This document shows, in pieces, positions 1-11,406 of a stretch of DNA of 64,000 nucleotides (its first letter is position 1; every line of letters begins with the position of its first letter). The notes under the pieces are model-generated. The model did no database searches and had not been told where the DNA came from. It saw only the letters and a list, made by a program, of their open reading frames with translations. Made by a program: the position numbers and the translations under genes. Source of the DNA: Acorus gramineus (lineage: Eukaryota; Streptophyta; Magnoliopsida; Acorales; Acoraceae). Location of the stretch: positions 3,038,001 through 3,102,000 of the forward strand of contig CM060849.1 in assembly GCA_030737835.1 (NCBI GenBank), given 5' to 3'.

Positions 1-617
1 TGGCAAAATAACCTAGCCGCCCCTCCCTGCCTGCTAAACACCACTAGACCCCTGCCAGCTTCTCAAACACACTTATTTCTAAGTTTTCTAAAAACAAACA
101 TCCATGTATTGGTTTATTTCCAAGTTTTACTTGATCAAACACAACTTTTTTGAAGTTTAACCACAATTACCAGTACCATTCGGTTCAAATTTCTTCAGTT
201 CTGGTTCTTTTCCGGAATCTTTGTCTTTCAAATGATCCAATTCACCAAATCAAAAACACTTTATTTTACTTTCTGTCTGCGATATCCCCTTGATTTGCTG
301 AGCTACCCAAGCACGGGTACGGTAGGCACAAGGAAACTGACGCCGGGCTGCTCCGTGCACGATGGCTAAGAACCCTGTCCGAGGGTTGGATCACTCGCTT
401 CCTTACTTTTTACTCACTCTACCACCTGGATCAGTCTTTAGATAATCATTCTAGTCAAAACCTAGCCTCTGATAACCTAAATTAACTCTCTGAATAGTAT
501 TTGGTCATGTGTCCTAAACTTCTTGAAGGTTGGGTCGGCCAAAATAAGGGTCTCTTTCCTTATCATCGATCGAAGTCTTTCTGTTTCACACAAAGACTCC
601 GTCCGATGAGGGACAAT
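1..617 (+). other. Probable retroelement internal DNA upstream of LTR G1
   Basis: I recognise no coding sequence here. The stretch is moderately AT-rich and ends in a purine-rich run (GATGAGGGACA, about 605-615) directly before the start of LTR G1. A polypurine tract in that position would make this the 3' end of a plus-strand retroelement whose body lies left of the window. The first 60 bases contain a TAGCCGCCCC motif like those in the G LTR, so a small older G fragment may also be present. The assignment is inference. Confidence 0.35.
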
Positions 618-771
618 TGTAGATACCCTAATTTTGACCGTCCAAAGAAAAGAAATTACTTCAAGTAATATTGGAAACTACCACATTTGGACATCTAATA
701 GAAAACTGCCTCATAAACCAAGACCGGAAAATCTAAAGTCCAACACTTAGAAAAATCTAAGAGCCTGGACA

Positions 772-799
772 GGGGCGGCTACTTGTAAGTAGCCGCTCC
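772..799. repeat. Near-perfect palindrome in LTR G1
   Basis: Arms GGGGCGGCTACTT and AAGTAGCCGCTCC flank a 2 bp spacer, with one mismatch. It is one of several CGGCTA/TAGCCG palindromes found in both G LTRs. Confidence 0.8.
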
Positions 800-1503
800 A
801 TACCATGCGGATAGTTTTAACTAGTCGCCCCCCTGACCGACCCCAAACCGCCTTCTTGGATGGGACATAAAGAAGGCATGACTGCGGCGGATTGTCCCTT
901 CTAGCCGCCCCATCTCAGCCGGTTCAACCTTAGTAACCGACCCTGTTATGCCTGTGTCATTTGGAGCCATTTTGGTTAAGCCTTGGTCACTTCTGGGTCA
1001 TTCAGGGCCTTTTTAATTTTTCGATCGGAGCCGCTAAAATTTTTGCTTTTAGCCACCTGCGGGAGTTAGAGTACTCTGATTGGAAATCTAACTGCATATT
1101 ACGGGTCCTGGTACTGTTTCATACTACCCATAAAAATTTCATCGAATTCCGGTAACGTTTTGAAAAATATGCAGTTCTGAATCGCATCCGGGTTTGGCCG
1201 TTACTGGGTTTCGGTGGGCGAGATATTTTCGAGTGTGTGGTGCTTCTCCGCATGCTTCCCAATAAAGCAAAAATAAGTGGTTGAGTGAGGGTGAGTCTAA
1301 CCCTAACCTCACCACCCCCTTATGGTCACCCCAAAACACTATTTGGGCATGGAAATGACCATTTTGCCCTCTCTCTCTCCCCCTCTCTCCCAACTCGTGG
1401 ATCTCATCTTCTCTCCCTCTCTTGGTCTCTTTTTTCCCTCTCTTTGTGTGCAGAAGGTGGAGGAAGAATCCATTGAAGGTGAAGGTGAAGAAGGAAACAA
1501 GAG

Positions 1504-1586
1504 GTGAGTTTTGTGTATGTGTTGTTGTTGTTGTGGTTTCTCCTCTCTCAAGCCCCCTCTCATGTCTTTCCCCCCCTGATTTGCAG
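1504..1586 (+). other. Intron-like segment 1 in LTR T1
   Basis: A donor AAGAG|GTGAGTTT follows the CT-rich leader and a pyrimidine tract leads to TTTGCAG|CC at 1586. The same donor context (GGTGAGTATG) occurs in T3 near 8240. This suggests a spliced leader transcript, but RNA evidence is needed. Confidence 0.45.
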
Positions 1587-1698
1587 CCAAAGGAGGCTGA
1601 GGAGGGCTGTGGAGGTGGTGGTAGTGGTGGTGGTGGTTGAGGTGGTCGCGGGTGCATCGAGGGCCCCCGAATCTCCCCCTTTCATTCCCCCTCCCTAG

Positions 1699-2220
1699 GT
1701 GAGCTCTTCCCCTTCTTTTCTTGGTTTTCATGGCTTAGGGGGTTGTTGGGAAGTCATGCATGCTAGGTAGATGGGTTAGGGTGTGTGTGAGAGACTGGGG
1801 AGGGGTTAAAAGGCTGGGCGTGCGCAGGGGTCTGTCTCCGCGCGTGCACGCGCAGGCGCGCGCGTAGAGGGGCACTGGCAGGCGCAGGCGGGCGCGCAGG
1901 CGGCGCGTGCACGTGCGCGTGGGCGCGCGGGTGCGCGCGGGCAATGGGAGCGCGTGTAGTGCGCGCGCGCAGGGCAGTGCGCCTGGGCATGTGTCTGGGC
2001 GCGCGGCTGGGTGCCAGTGCGCGCGCGCGCGTGCTGGGGCATGCGTGGGGCTGCCCAGGGGCTCGGGTAGGTGCTGGGGCACTTGGGCATGCGTGCGTAC
2101 GCGCGTGCTCGCATGCGTGCGAGCCCGTATGCGTGCATGTCTAAGTCTTTGGTAATTCTAGTAATTTTTAAGTGTTAATTTGTGATGTTACTCACCAAAT
2201 TTGATGCCCTTACCTTGCAG
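1699..2220 (+). other. Intron-like cassette 2 in LTR T1 (CpG-rich type)
   Basis: It begins CCCTAG|GTGAGC and ends CTTACCTTGCAG at 2220. T6 has matching edges (donor at 27412, acceptor ending 28021), yet the sequence between is unrelated: CpG-rich in T1, T5 and T8, AT-rich in T3, T6 and T7. The edges being kept while the middle changes fits an intron. Confidence 0.5.
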
Positions 2221-4675
2221 AACTCGTCGTATGGGATGCACGAGGTCCCGGGTTGTGGTGAGTTGTTCAATCCAATCCCCCCACTCAGGATGCGCTCGAC
2301 GCGCGTAGTCGCGCGTCGCGCATCGATGGGGCCCCCTAGCTATACTACTTGTGTAGATAAGTAGTATGGCCATGCTTAAGCTATAATATGTAGATATCTT
2401 GCATGCTAGGCTTATATACATGTATTGTATTCATGTATGAATGATTGTGTTGCATGAGCCCCTCTAGTATGGGCATGTATTTTTGGTAATGTGTATGGAT
2501 GTATAGAATATGGCATGCCTTAGGTAGTATTGTAATACTACTCCCACCATATCAATTGGAATATCCAGTATGATTAAGTCTGGGTTAATAACGGGCACCT
2601 GCCTAATATTCCTTTGCGATAAGACTTGAGGGCGTGGTGTAGTTGTTGCGCCCATGCTAATGGGGCAAAGCTATGACCAGCTTCATGAGATGATGATCTC
2701 TCTCGCCCTCTCCCTCTGAACGAACGGAGTAAGTAGATGCGATTTCCTACTCGACTCAGGTTCGTTTGGAATATTGGCATGCACCTGTTAGTGCGCGAGA
2801 TCGCGCTTGACCCTTCTTTTAAGTTGGTGATATCCAACGCATGTTAGAGTATATATTTTGTATGTTTATACGATTAGTGCCCTCATATGTATGTGTAGTT
2901 AGGCCTTGCCTTGTATGTATGTTGCATGATGTGTTGTTTATGCCATATACTCATGTTAGGGAGAACCCCTATAGTTAAGCATAGGTTATTGTGCATGTAG
3001 ATCAAGTTCCTTTAGTGATAGAATTCTCCTGTAATAATTATGCGCATGTTAAAACTGATTAGGCCTATCTGGAATAGGCGTGGGTATGACCCGTTGTTGG
3101 GTTGTACCTTATTAGTTAGAGCGCTAGCGATGAAATCGCCCCCGTGCATCCGAGCGATGCACTCATTTTGAATTCAGGAGAATTCATTATCTTATCGGTT
3201 TTGTTAAGCCAGTAGTTGGGGCATTAAGCTAGGCATACCCATGCTAGGCATGTATATGAACCGCCTGTTGGGTTATGTGCCTTAGGATTATTTCTGCGTG
3301 AGAGCAGAGGCAACCCCCTTGTGTCCGAGCGACGCAACCGTGTGGGAGTACAATAGTGTTCGCTATCATCGATATGTGATTATCGAGAGTAATTGTTTTT
3401 CCATTGGGTTCGCTTTGCAAACATGGAATGTTTACTCCCAATGTCATCCGTGTTGAAGAGGCCCGGGTTGTAGTTGTCCTGACAGAGGGCTCCCATCCGT
3501 AGGTACCACCGATGCGTTCGGGAGCGTACTGATCATGGGAGTGTACCAGGTAGAGGCTACCCGGGAGAGGGCTAACGAATGATATTGCGAGCATGGAATC
3601 GTTCTCCCCTTCGTTGGATCCGATGTAGGAACTTCCCAGCGTTGGAAAAGCTGTCCTGACAGAGGGCCCCCATCCGTAGGTACCACCGAGGCGTTCAGAA
3701 GCGTACTGATCGTGGGAGTATACCAGGTAGTGACTACTCGGGGACAGGGCTACCGGTGGACCAAGGGTGTAGAGCAGTCTAGGTCTCTTCCAAAAGTCCC
3801 AAGAGTCTCCCTCCGGGAGTGAGGGTGAGGATGAGGTGAAGACACGTCGCCGCGTGACCCATTCGTTGTTCTTCCGTTCCCATAGTTGTTGGGTCCGGTT
3901 GCGTATCGATGTTCAAAGACATCGTTGGGCAGTTATCCCGATGTAGATGATCCAGTAGTGTTGTGTAGACCAGTAATCCCGGGTCTCCTCGACCAACGGT
4001 ATGGTCTCTCCCCAAAAGTCCCAAGAGTCTCCCTCCGGGAGTGAGGGTGAGGGTGAGGTTGGTCGCGCCGCCGCGTGATCGTGTTATCCATGGGTTTCCA
4101 CCCATGTTTTCCTTGAAAGGAAATTGCTTTAGTATTGAACTGTTATGGTGATTGGTTTCCAGCCACTCACTGAGCTTGTAGCTCACCCCTCGCAGACTGT
4201 TTCTTTTCAGGGGCAGTGTTGGGCATGGAGCGGGAGCTTTCCTGTGGCGTGGTCTTATGGGCGTGGAGCGTTCTTCCGGCGGGTGGCGAGTGCGAGGCTG
4301 TCAGCAGTCCTAGAGTCATTTTATGTATTGTAAATCGTGCATGTGGCACAGGTTGTATTTTATTTGGTCTAGACTTGGCTCTCACGGGACAGTGATTGTG
4401 TATTCGAGTCTGTAATAATGTTTTTGGTTTACAGACATTGTTTATATATTATGCTTCCATTTTTCAGTCAGTTATCATTATCCTTGCTTTGCCACCTTGT
4501 GTGTTGTTGTTGGAGTCTTTATTGACTTCAGGTATTGATAGCTGATATTTCATTATTGCCATGTCTCGGGGACGGCCGCCCTGTGGTGTGGCAGACCAAA
4601 GCCACCGCTTGTCAGAGATGGTATGTTTGGCAGGTTATGATGGAGGCAGCTACTTGAGAGTAGCCGCCCCTCACT

Positions 4676-4701
4676 GGGCGGCTAGTTTCAACTAGCCGCC
4701 C
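4676..4701. repeat. Perfect palindrome in LTR G1
   Basis: Arms GGGCGGCTAGTT and AACTAGCCGCCC surround a 2 bp spacer. A weaker one (GGCAGCTACT/AGTAGCCGCC) lies just upstream at about 4653-4670. Confidence 0.85.
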
Positions 4702-4810
4702 CTCACCTGGACATTGTCAGAGAACAAAGATCTAATGGGAGGTCAAATCAAGCACCTTATTATCCATTTTGATCTATTGTCCAGTGGACACTCCCCTACA
4801 CCTCTTTTAC

Positions 4811-4818
4811 TATAAATA
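4811..4818 (+). promoter_or_regulatory. TATA box of LTR G1
   Basis: The sequence ACTATAAATAGGG is a canonical plant TATA box, followed about 30 bp later by an A/C-rich leader. The same box is present on the minus strand of G2 at 26572-26582, which shows conservation and gives the orientation of both LTRs. Confidence 0.75.
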
Positions 4819-7800
4819 GGGGGTCTCCAAGCATTCATATCCATCATCAATAATCCACAACAACCCACATTCCCAATCATCAACAACACATACAAGCCTA
4901 TACCCCCCACACCACCATTTCAAAACCCTTGAGAGAGAAAGTGAGAGAAACCCATTTCCCACACCAAATTATCCTCCAAATCCACTCTCCAAAACACAGG
5001 TTAAACCCTGCTTAACATCTGCCAAACACCCAAATCAAACCCTACGCAGGTTCTACGCAAATTGAACCAAACACCAAGCGGCTACTCCTAACTAGCCCCC
5101 CACTAGACGGCTAAACCCAACTAGCCGGCCCTTCCCCTAGCCCACCTGAGTCCCAATTCCCCTTTAGTCAAGTTCCCACAGCAGAAGAGGATCCCTGTCT
5201 TCACCTCTGTGTACGGCATGCCTGTCTCAGAGCGGAGACCCTACAAACTCCCCCACGAAGGTGATCAAATCCACCCTCAACTTTTCCTGCTTTTTGAGAA
5301 AAGCAGGTGGCGACCACAACCATCCCTGAATCCTTCTGAGGACCCGTCAGCCGGCTCAGCTAGGAATGAAAAAAACCAACCAACCACCCCTTCCGAGAGA
5401 CGATCCGACCGAGCCCACCAAGGCGTAGCTCTCCGGATCTGAGCCTCCGAAGAACCCCCACACACGCACAGACCACAAAGGGACCAGGAAGAGAGGGAGG
5501 AAGGCTTTCCGGAGCACCGCCCCACAACCCCCCTTCCGTAAAAGGATACCGACAGAAGTCACCTAGACTTGGGTCCATTCTGAACCGTAGTCACCTACAC
5601 TGAGCTGTGCCACCTAGGCGACATGATGCATGCATGATCAACCACCTGTTTTATATTTCAAATATATATACATGCTGCAGTTTCAAAATATTCATATTTT
5701 CCAATTCAGTAGTAATGAGCATCAACCTATATATCATATGACATGCTCGAATTTAATACATAAAATAGCAATTGAAATCATTTATAAATCTTTCAAAAAT
5801 TACATACGAGACTAGACCCACTCACCTTAGGTCCGACAACACGAAAAAAAACTCCAGAATGGCCTAAGGTAACCTAACCAGACCTGAAAACGATATGAAT
5901 CGATCACAAGATGCACAAATAGTACAGAACCTGATGTACCCGAAATCACAGAAAACCCGACGGCTCTCTTAAGAGCCGTCTGAGGTGTCACACCCCAGAA
6001 CGGCAGTCCCCGAGACGTAGCAATTATATAATATCAGTTATCAATACCTGAGGTCAACAAAGACTCCAACAACAACATACAAGGTGGCAAGGCAAAGATA
6101 AATGATAGCTAACTGAAAAGCGGAAGCATAAAAATAACAATAAGTCTGTAAACCAAAACATTATTACAGACTCGAATACACAATCACTATCATGTGAGAG
6201 CCAAGTATAGTCCAATTAAATACATCCTATGCAACACGCATGATTAACAAATACATGACTGTAGGACTGCTGATAGCCTCGCACTCTCCAATTGCCGGAC
6301 AGAGCGCTCCACGCACGCAAGACCAAGCCATAGGGAAGTTCCAGCTCCACGCCCAACACCGTCCCTGTGGAAGAAACAGTATGCGAGGGGTGAGCTACGA
6401 GCTCAGTGAGTGGCAAGAAGCCAAGCACCAATACAACAATTGAATGACAAGGCAATTTCCTTTCAAGGAAAACATGGGTGAAAACCCAACAGATAACAAA
6501 ATCACGTGACGGCCCGACCACACCTCACCCTCGTTCCCGAGGGAAACTCAAAGGACACTCGGGGAGGAACAAGCTATTAACCATAACACATGGTGTTACT
6601 GGATAATAGTTTACAACGAGTCTAACAGCTACGAGATAGAGATACACTACGATACCTCAAGCGTTAGACTTAACATAGTACAACAAGTCCTTCTGCTATG
6701 ATGTAGAGATACACTACGATACCTCAAGCGTTAGGAATAACATACCAGAGTATACTCAACGGGTATAAGAGTCACATGACCACGTGACTCCCAACTCATC
6801 CTCACCCTAGCCCCCGGAGGGGTGACCCTAGGGACTTTTGGGATAAAACCTTTTGCTCTACACCCTTCGTCATTCGGTAGCCCTCTCCCGAGTAGCCTCT
6901 ACATGGTATACTCCTATGATCAGTACATCTGCCGAACGCGTCGATAGTACCTACAGGTGGGAGCCCTCTGTCAGGACAGCTTCAACACGGATCCGATGAA
7001 GGGGAGAACGACTCCACGCTTGCAATATCATCCAGTAGCCCTCTCTCTTGTAGCCTCTACCTGTCGGCCTTCCACGATCGGTACATCCGCAAGATGTGTA
7101 CCGCGATACGCATCGGTAGCACCTACAAGAGGTGGCACCATATATGACAGCTGACGCCGGTAGCTTCGACGCACAACGATGTCGGGAGGAAGCACCCAAC
7201 GTTCGCAAAGAGAACCCTATGGAAAAGTCAACTACACTTGATAATCACATATCGATGATATCGAATACTCTTGAACTCCCACACAAATGCGTTGCTCAGA
7301 CTCGAGGAGTTACCTCTGCTCTCGCGTAGAAATAAGCCAAAGGCATATAACCCAATAGGCGGTTCATACACGCGCCTGGCACGGGTAGGCCTAACTGAAT
7401 GCCATGGCCACCGGTTTAACAAAACCGATACAATAATGAATTTTCCTAAATTCCATGTGAGTGCATCACATGGATGCAAGGGCGATTACATCGTTTGCGC
7501 TCTAACTAAATAAGGTACAACCCGACTAAGGGTCATACCCACGCCTAACACGGGTAGGCACTGTTATGCCTGTGTCATTCGGAGCCTTATTTTTTTATCG
7601 GAGTTGCTAAAATTTTGGCTTTTAGCTACCTACAGGAGTTGGAGTGCTCTGATTGAAAATTTGGCTACATAATTTTTCTCCTAGAAGTTATGCATTTCTG
7701 ATTTGTATTTGGATTTAATTTTGTTAATATCCAAGATGAAGAGGTTTAAATATGATTTTATCATGAGATGTTAAGTTTTGAGTTAGCTTTCATACAAAAG

Positions 7801-8884
7801 TAGAATTAGATCAACTGGATTCATGTAGTAAAAGTTATGGGTATTTTTCCAAGTATACCCTGGGGATGAAAAATTCTGGCAGCAGCCCTGTTCAATGTTT
7901 AGCTCACATTTCGGAATAGCTGGAGGGATTATTTGATCTTGGCATAAACATGAAAGTTGTAGATAATCTGATTGGCTTTCCAAAGGATTTCGAATTGCGC
8001 AATGCGGAGCTATATCGCGGAAGTTATGGCTGTTCTAGTGAAGCCCATCCAGAATTTCTGGTCAGGGACGATTTGGTCTTGTCCCCCCCCCCCCCCCCCA
8101 CCAACTCACTTTATTTCCATTTAAAGCCCCCTTTGTGTGGAAACCTCTCACTCTCTCTCACTCTCTGTTTTTTTTTTGGTTGTGTGTGTGTTGTTAATGG
8201 AGGAAAAGATGAAGAAGAAGTACAAGAAAGAGTGAGAAAGGGTGAGTATGTGTTGTTGTTGTTGTTTCTCTTCTCTCTATCCCCCTCTCATGCCCCCTTT
8301 GCACCTTTGTTTTCTGCCATGAAGGGATTGAGGAGATGCTGATGAGGTGGTGGTAGTGGTGGTGGTGGTTGAGGTGGTCGTGGGTGTGTCGAGAACCCTG
8401 CATCTCCCCATTTCCCTCCCCCTGTTTTGGTAAGGCAGCACTCTGTATTTTAAAGATCTCAGTGAATCTAGTATTTAGAGGCACATTTTTGTCTTCATAT
8501 GATATGATCATCTATGTGTCTAGTTGTTATATATGAAATTTGGGGTCATTATGATATCTGTGGTGTAAGTTAGAACCTGTTTCTCATGGCCAGTCCAGAT
8601 TCGCATAGGAATTGACCTACTTCTGGAAATAATTTATTTCGGGCTTGTAGAGGAAAAATTAGGTGCTAATGTTTTCATGGATTATGATCCCAGAATATCA
8701 GAGAATGTGCATGATTTATTTCATAATTTTTGGAAGTGTATTGGGTGCGGTGGAGACTAATTAGTAGGGCTGGTTGTAGCAGGTTTGACAGTTTTGCTTG
8801 GTTAAGTATCAAGGAGTTGTTTGCATGTGTCTTGGGTGATAATATGGAAGTATCAGGGGTTAGGGCCTTCATGAAGTAGGCTTA

Positions 8885-11406
8885 TGTCACGCCCCAGGGC
8901 CGGCCGACCCCGGGACGCGGCAAGTGTATATATGATATCAGTATAACAGGAGTTCAATAACATACTCACACAACTAAAACGACAACAAAGACTACAAAAG
9001 CAGGGCTGACATAATTTATACACCAAAAGCGGAAGCTAAAAGACTGAATCTGTAACTCAAAAACATAGTACAGACTCGATACATAATCAACTGTCCTGTG
9101 AGAGCCAATATATACAAAGACATCCAAATACAATACATAGACGCGTGCCCAAGCACGGAATAAATACATACAATCACAAGGGATATCATATTAATTATTA
9201 ACAAGAGTTATAATATTATTGGGACAAGAAACCTTGGGAGGGCAGCATGAGGTCCCGATACAGGACATCCCGACAACCAAACAAGGAGCACGGAGTACCC
9301 TAACCCGGGTCTCAATGTTGACCTCGCAAGGCCCTCCCTATAATATTATACAAGGCATGCTAAAATTTAATTTAATAATCAAACTAATAGGACGCATGCA
9401 TAGGCCGAGGCTTCCTAGCATGGGAACAGGGTGCATGGCTCTTACACATATCCTAAGGGTGCAAGTCCCTAACATACAAGTCTAGGGTAGCATGCATACT
9501 ACATTTTAATCATGATCGCATGGATTATACATTACAACAGTTAATATAAATCCATGGCACCCCAGGGGAGGACGGTACACGCCCAAGTGCGCAAGCGAAT
9601 CCCTACTGGGTTGGATTGTCCCACTCACCGGTAGCCGGGTCGTCGCGCGACCGTCCGTCAAGACCTGCAAGACAGGGTAACCAACTAGGTGAGTAAAATA
9701 CACAAGAATACCACAAAATACACAAAAATACTCTAAAAAATACCCAACACTCGGACAAGCGTACATACGGCCTGTACGCACGCGAGCCCGAGCACTCCGA
9801 CTCACTCCCGAACCCCCCGCAACCACCCGCACGGCCACCCGCCCTCGGATGCACCGCCGTGCCTCAGCTCGCGCACCCAGGCGCACTGCCGGGCCCCGGC
9901 CCGCACGCCTGGACACGCCGTCGAGCCTCCCGGGTGCACCGCGTGCCCACTGCGCCCCAGCGCAGCAGCCCGCGCGCACACCGCACGCCCCGCGCCCAGC
10001 GCCTCGCCCCGCGCGCACCACCGCTCGCATCACCCGCTCGTCCAGCCCTGGGTGCACCCGCGCGCACTGCGCCCCAGTGCAGCGCCCGCACACCTGCCCG
10101 CTCACACTCCCCGCTCGCACCACGCGCCCTTGCGCAGCGCTCCGCGCGCACGCAGCGCACTGCGCCCAACGCGCCCGACAGCGCCCAGCGAGCCCGTCAG
10201 CACGCGCCCAGCGCGCCTGCCCGCAGCTCGCCCGCCTACGCCTGCCTGCCTACGCGCGCCGCTGCCCGCATGCGCCCGAACCGAGCTCCACCCGCGCGCA
10301 CGCCCTCGCGCACTCCCACGCTGCCCTGCCTGCCTGTGACCATCACCCAGCGCCCAGCACCAGAGCGCACGCCCGCGCGCACGCGGGCGCGCGCGCGCCC
10401 TGCCACCTGCTCCGCCTGCTGCCATCCTGCCCGAGACAGCCAACCTACCTACCCGAGCTACCCTGCCTGCCTGGCCGAGCCACCCTACCTCCTCTATCCG
10501 GCCACCAATGGCCTCCGACCTCCCCTAACCACCACCCACAGCCACCAACCGCCACCACACACCCAAATACACCCCCTAACATGCATCTAAACATGGAAAA
10601 AGGAGGAAAGATGGCTTACCCAAAGGAAGGAGAGGGAAAGGAAGGGGACTGGGAGCTCTTCGTGCACCGAAACACCTCCACTAGGACCACCACCACCTAG
10701 ATCTCCACCTAGCCAAAGAAAAGCTGAAATCAGGGGAGAAAAGAGAGGGTGAGGAGGGGCTAAACACCTCGGATCTCGAATCCGAGACCACCGGTGGATA
10801 GATCGGGAGCTCCCCTCACCTTTCTCTTCTTTGGGTTTTAGGTTTTGGGCACCCTAGCTAGGTCAAAAGATGGTTTAAAGAGAGGGAAGAGAGAGGGTTT
10901 ACTCGGAGAAGATGATGAATAGGAGAGGAAAAGAAGTCGTGGGATTTCTTTATAACCACCCCCATCCCACACATACTCACACCCCTAATTAGATTAGCCC
11001 TAATTAGGCTTAAGGGGGGGGTTTAAGGGGTCTTAAGTGAGGTTTAAGTGTGGTTTGACCCAAGTCAACCCAACCACACAAAAAGCCAAAAACCTTTGAC
11101 CAAGTCATGGGCCCCACTTTGACCAAGTCAAGTCTCCCAATGACTTCTCGCTCGGTCAAAACCCGGATACGCCCCGGAACTGTGAAATTCTGAAACGTAC
11201 CGAAATTCGACGAAATTTTTGTGAGCGGCTTGGAATGGCACCAGGACACATAATATGCAGTTAGATTTTCAATCGGAGCCCTCCATCTCAGGGTGATAGC
11301 TAAAAACCCAAAATTTTAGCGGTTCCGACCGAAAAACGAAAAACCTGAAAAACTGCCAGAATGGTCCAACGGTTACCAGAAGGTTAAAAGTGACACATAT
11401 ATAACA
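8885..11406 (-). mobile_element. Short divergent T-family LTR T4 (2.5 kb)
   Basis: It begins TGTCACGCCCCAGGG and ends GACACATATATAACA, the reversed T ends. It interrupts T3: the flanks GTAGGCTTA and ATATGTGTGATAGG are continuous in the T7 LTR (compare about 57253-57275). No 5 bp duplication can be made out (GCTTA against ATATG), so the ends may have eroded. It is shorter than the other copies, has an extended CpG-rich tract (9770-10480), and matches only loosely elsewhere, so it is an older or separate subfamily. Confidence 0.75.
9770..10480. repeat. CpG-rich low-complexity tract in T4
   Basis: About 700 bp dominated by GCGC, GCCC and CGCGCG steps. It keeps several frames open on both strands (up to 283 codons), all Ala/Pro/Arg/His-rich and unlike any protein I know. 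It sits where the T1 intron-like cassette sits. I read it as expanded simple sequence, not coding DNA. Confidence 0.7.

Larger units (their letters stand above)
944..4593 (+). mobile_element. Solo LTR T1 of the T family (3.65 kb)
   Basis: Starts TGTTATGCC and ends GTGTGGCA, the family ends being TGTTATGCC and GGCGTGACA. It is flanked by GACCC (939-943) and GACCA (4594-4598), a 5 bp target duplication with one mismatch. The G2 LTR supplies the uninterrupted site: reverse-complementing about 26775-26815 joins the two flanks of T1. Inside are a CT-rich leader, two intron-like segments (1504-1586 and 1699-2220), a CpG-rich tract (1800-2140), and direct repeats of about 190 bp with GTCCTGACAGAGGGC blocks (3470-3720). 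It has no internal region or second LTR, so it is a solo LTR. The long frames through the CpG tract are compositional artefacts. Confidence 0.88.
618..5442 (+). mobile_element. LTR G1 (about 1.15 kb), split by T1
   Basis: The left end is TGTAGATACCC, a start typical of plant LTRs. Removing T1 leaves about 1.17 kb that matches the reverse complement of 25958-30511 (G2, without T6): shared blocks include the AGCCGCC palindromes, the TATA box region and the CTTTTTGAGAAA block near 5290. A TATA box at 4811 followed by a pyrimidine- and AAC-rich leader fixes the plus orientation. The right end (about 5442, GGATCTGA) is set only by alignment with G2. No 5 bp TSD is visible, so it may be one LTR of a longer element rather than a solo LTR. 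Confidence 0.65.

Noticed and set aside
1139-1731. Minus-strand frames with His/Pro runs
   Set aside because: They come from GGTGGTGGT microsatellite and CT-rich leader read in reverse; the same artefact recurs in every T copy.
9849-10700. 283-codon plus-strand frame
   Set aside because: It runs through the CpG-rich tract of T4 with Ala/Pro/Arg/His-rich composition; overlapping frames on both strands are open for the same reason, and no domain is visible.
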